Assembly (NCBI GenBank): GCA_019038745.1
Contig: JAHOYV010000022.1
Location: 1-64,000 of the forward strand
Reading direction: 5' to 3'
Source of the DNA: Gemmatimonadales bacterium
Lineage (GTDB): Bacteria > Krumholzibacteriota > Krumholzibacteriia > LZORAL124-64-63
Length of the DNA stretch: 64,000 bases
In this document: piece by piece, positions 61,904 through 64,000 of the stretch
Numbering within the stretch: the stretch's first letter is position 1
How the letters are laid out: every line of letters starts with the position of its first letter
Made by a program: the position numbers and the translations under genes
Notes under the pieces: model-generated
The model's database searches: none
What the model saw: the letters and a program-made list of their open reading frames with translations, nothing else
What the model was told of the DNA's origin: nothing

Positions 61904-63151
61904 ATGTCCGGAGTTACCATCTCCCCGGAGATGACCCTTTTCGATATCACCGAGAAATTCCCCGAGACCGTGGAGGTTTTCGTGGCCAATGGATTCGAGC
62001 AAGTCGGGGATAAGGCCAAGCAGAAAACCCAGGGCAGGATGGTCACTCTGGCCCAGGCCGTGCAGATGAAGAAAAAGGACCTACCGGCTTTCAAGGCCCT
62101 GCTGGAGAATGCGGTGAGGGAGAACCGGCAGACCGAAGATGTAACTTTGGATGTGGTGAGTGACGAGGACCAGATTTTCCCTTCCGAGGGAGATATCCGG
62201 GTGGCCGGTCTATTGCCTTGCCCTGTGCGTTTGCCTCTGTTGGAGGCCTTCGACCGGGTCAGCAAGGAAATCACCGCCGAGACGGGAAAAACCGTGGGTG
62301 TACGGCTTGCCGCGGCCTCGATCGGGGCCGATATCCTGGATGAGGGCATGAAGTCGATCGAGACCAAGGAAGATCTGCCCGACTTGTTCCTGTCTGCTGG
62401 CTTCGAGGCCTTTTTCGACAGCAAAAACATGGCCCGCTTCAAGGATCAGGGCGTGTTCACGGACAACTCTTGGGCGAAGCACAACGATTTGCTCGGCCCT
62501 TACGGACTGAAGGACCCGGATGGCCACTACGCCTTGTTGGCGGTGGTGCCCGCGGTATTCCTGGTGGACAAGACACAGCTGGCCGAGGACCAGGCCGTGC
62601 CGCGAACCTGGAAGGAAATCCTCGGGCCGGAATTCGAAGGCAGGATCGCCATGCCGGTGGGTGATTTCGACCTCTTCAACGGTATCCTGTTGACGGTTTG
62701 GAAGGAGTTCGGTGAGGATGGGGTGAGGGCCGTGGGCCGCAACCTTTTGGAAGGTATGCATCCCAGCCAGGCAGCAGGCCGTTTTGCGCCCAAGGGTGGC
62801 AAGGGGCCCCTGGTCTCGGTCATCCCCTACTTCTTCAGCAAGATGGCGCAGTTCAATCCGAATGCGGAGATCGTTTGGCCTGAAGATGGCGCGGTGATCA
62901 GCCCCATCTTTATGTTGTTAAAGGAGTCGGCTCCGCCGGAGGCGCGCCGCTTGGCGGACTTTTTCGCCAGCAGGGAAGTGGGGGAAATTCTCTCGCATCG
63001 CGGCTTGTTTCCCAGCTGCCATCCCGAAGTGGAAAACAAGGTCCCCGATTCGGCGCCGTTCATGTGGCTGGGCTGGGATTTCATTCGTGAACATGATCTG
63101 GGCGAACTGATTCCCCGGGTCAACGAAATCTTCCTGGAAGCGGGTAAATAA
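61904..63151 (+). CDS. DUF1858 domain fused to ABC solute-binding fold, no signal peptide
   Basis: The ATG at 61904 follows GGAGG. Residues about 8-70 (MTLFDITEKFPETVEVFVANGFEQVG) match the DUF1858 pattern, but the usual C-terminal Cys-x-x-Cys is lost. The rest of the 415 residues resemble a type-2 periplasmic binding protein of the iron/Fbp class: LPDLFLSAGFEAFF, YALLAVVPAVFLVDK, TWKEILGPEFEGRIAMP and RLADFFASREVGEIL. There is no signal peptide or lipobox, so the binding fold would be cytoplasmic. It is the first gene of an operon with a GTPase gene that starts one base after its stop. Confidence 0.75.
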   Translation: MSGVTISPEMTLFDITEKFPETVEVFVANGFEQVGDKAKQKTQGRMVTLAQAVQMKKKDLPAFKALLENAVRENRQTEDVTLDVVSDEDQIFPSEGDIRVAGLLPCPVRLPLLEAFDRVSKEITAETGKTVGVRLAAASIGADILDEGMKSIETKEDLPDLFLSAGFEAFFDSKNMARFKDQGVFTDNSWAKHNDLLGPYGLKDPDGHYALLAVVPAVFLVDKTQLAEDQAVPRTWKEILGPEFEGRIAMPVGDFDLFNGILLTVWKEFGEDGVRAVGRNLLEGMHPSQAAGRFAPKGGKGPLVSVIPYFFSKMAQFNPNAEIVWPEDGAVISPIFMLLKESAPPEARRLADFFASREVGEILSHRGLFPSCHPEVENKVPDSAPFMWLGWDFIREHDLGELIPRVNEIFLEAGK

Positions 63152-63152
63152 G

Positions 63153-63914
63153 ATGCGCTTCGTGACCGTCAGCGGTCCCCCTTCATCGGGAAAAACCGCA
63201 GTAATTCTAAAGACCCTGGAACACATCCGGTCAACGGGAAAGAAGGTGGGGGTAGTCAAGTTCGATTGCCTCTCCACGGATGATGACGAGCTCTTCCGTA
63301 AGCACGGGGTCGCCGTGCGCAAGGGACTGGCCGGTGCCCTGTGTCCGGATCACTACTTCGTAAGCAACGTGGAGGAGTGTGTGCAGTGGGGCCTGGCCGA
63401 GGGTCTGGATGTGCTGATCAGTGAGAGCGCCGGCCTGTGCAATCGCTGTTCCCCCCACATCCGAGAAGTCCTGGCAGTCTGTGTGATCGACAATCTGAGC
63501 GGCATCGGGACACCCAAGAAAATCGGACCAATGCTCAAGGCGGCCGACATCGTGGTAATCACCAAGGGAGACATTGTCAGCCAGGCCGAGCGCGAGGTCT
63601 TTGCCGCCCGCGTGCACGGGGTCAATACCAAGGCCCGCGTTCTGCACGTGAACGGGATCACAGGGCAGGGCAGCTACGAGTTGAGTACCGTCTGGACCGA
63701 AGGTCGGGACACCGCAACCGTGGAGGGGTTGCGGTTGCGCTTCTCGATGCCGGCCGCCCTGTGTTCCTACTGCCTGGGCGAGACCAGGATCGGCTCGGAT
63801 TTTCAGATGGGCAACGTGCGAAAAATAGACCTGGATTTGCCGACCGGGGTGAAGACCGACGGAGGTCCGCAGGAGTTGGGGCCGATGCCCGGTACGGATG
63901 GGGGCGGATCATGA
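63153..63914 (+). CDS. HypB/UreG/CobW-like GTPase with two CxxC motifs
   Basis: A SIMIBI-class P-loop NTPase of 253 residues. The P-loop is GPPSSGKT (8-15), a switch-like SESAGLCNRCSP segment carries Cys96 and Cys99, and the base-recognition motif is VVITKGD. A C-terminal cysteine pair (ALCSYCLGE, Cys204 and Cys207) precedes a short tail. HypB and UreG use related folds to load nickel into enzymes. Cysteines at the metal-binding switch support a metallochaperone role here, though the client is unknown. It starts one base after the DUF1858 gene and overlaps the next gene by four bases. Confidence 0.78.
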   Translation: MRFVTVSGPPSSGKTAVILKTLEHIRSTGKKVGVVKFDCLSTDDDELFRKHGVAVRKGLAGALCPDHYFVSNVEECVQWGLAEGLDVLISESAGLCNRCSPHIREVLAVCVIDNLSGIGTPKKIGPMLKAADIVVITKGDIVSQAEREVFAARVHGVNTKARVLHVNGITGQGSYELSTVWTEGRDTATVEGLRLRFSMPAALCSYCLGETRIGSDFQMGNVRKIDLDLPTGVKTDGGPQELGPMPGTDGGGS

Positions 63915-64000
63915 AACACGATCTGCTCCACTTGACGATCGAAGGCTTACTCTCTCGCTGGCCCTTTACCCAGCAGCTTCTGGTTGATAGAGGCCATGAA
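63911..64000 (+). CDS. Start of third operon gene, DUF1858-like N-terminus (truncated by window)
   Basis: An ATGA overlap couples this frame to the GTPase gene. The 30 visible codons, beginning MKHDLLHLTIEGLLSRWP and going on to QQLLVDRGHE, resemble the DUF1858 helix pattern (ITxD-x-LLxxWPxxxxLLxxxG) seen at the start of the first operon gene. An ABC transporter component with an N-terminal DUF1858 would fit the context, but nothing beyond the first 30 residues can be seen. Confidence 0.5.
   Translation, partial: MKHDLLHLTIEGLLSRWPFTQQLLVDRGHE

Noticed and set aside
1-64000. CRISPR array, tRNA, rRNA, transposase or integrase genes
   Set aside because: No regularly spaced repeats, no tRNA-like TPC arm in the intergenic regions, and no transposase or integrase motif was seen in any long frame.

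Overview
The window is 64 kb of bacterial chromosome of moderately high GC, with about 45 genes, no rRNA or tRNA that I can see, no CRISPR array and no transposase. Three secreted proteins end in an NPFNP-type C-terminal sorting domain (FlgD-like Ig fold). Together with a bacterial DNA topoisomerase VI pair and a long-form GreA, this suggests an uncultured Gram-negative lineage of the FCB group (for example Krumholzibacteriota, Eisenbacteria or Latescibacterota). That placement is inference from gene style, not from a marker tree.

Region 1 (1-7601, all minus strand) is mostly housekeeping: a truncated secreted M14 carboxypeptidase, malate dehydrogenase with a clear terminator, a MutT-like hydrolase, and topoisomerase VI subunits B and A as a pair.

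Region 2 (about 7.7-35 kb, with further members at 35.2-36.5 and 42.3-44.2 kb) is a large surface-polysaccharide locus. It holds a sugar aminotransferase; an export core (CpsD-like P-loop protein with a ruined Walker A, Wza-like lipoprotein, Wzz-like co-polymerase, Wzy-like polymerase/ligase); a Wzx-like flippase; nine GT4 glycosyltransferases including the one at 42.9 kb; a LegB-type dehydratase, nucleotidyltransferase and aminotransferase trio for a nucleotide-activated amino sugar; a hexapeptide acyltransferase; two polysaccharide-deacetylase-like proteins; an asparagine-synthetase-like enzyme without the N-terminal cysteine; two methyltransferases; a predicted beta-propeller protein; and a glycoside-hydrolase-like lipoprotein. 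Strand changes frequently, so the locus is several transcription units. A structured inverted-repeat element lies just upstream of it.

Region 3 (36.4-53 kb) mixes metabolism, regulation and proteolysis: a trans-sulfuration PLP enzyme apparently co-transcribed with a divergent RelA/SpoT-like protein, a tripeptidyl-peptidase-II-like subtilase, a sensor histidine kinase whose 3' end overlaps a class III sirtuin gene in antisense, a membrane-anchored MA-clan metallopeptidase, a small NPFNP protein, a long GreA fusion and an SDR oxidoreductase. A 126-bp element with perfect 27-bp inverted ends sits in the intergenic stretch that follows.

Region 4 (53-64 kb) carries a secreted S9 peptidase, a 1336-residue mosaic M6 protease with beta-helix, VCBS and sorting modules, a YejM/PbgA-like membrane sulfatase-fold protein that keeps its catalytic residues, and at the right edge the start of an operon. 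That operon encodes a DUF1858 plus solute-binding fold protein without a signal peptide, a HypB/CobW-like GTPase with two CxxC motifs, and a further gene that begins like DUF1858 and runs out of the window. It has a strong palindromic operator candidate upstream and is my best candidate for an undescribed system.
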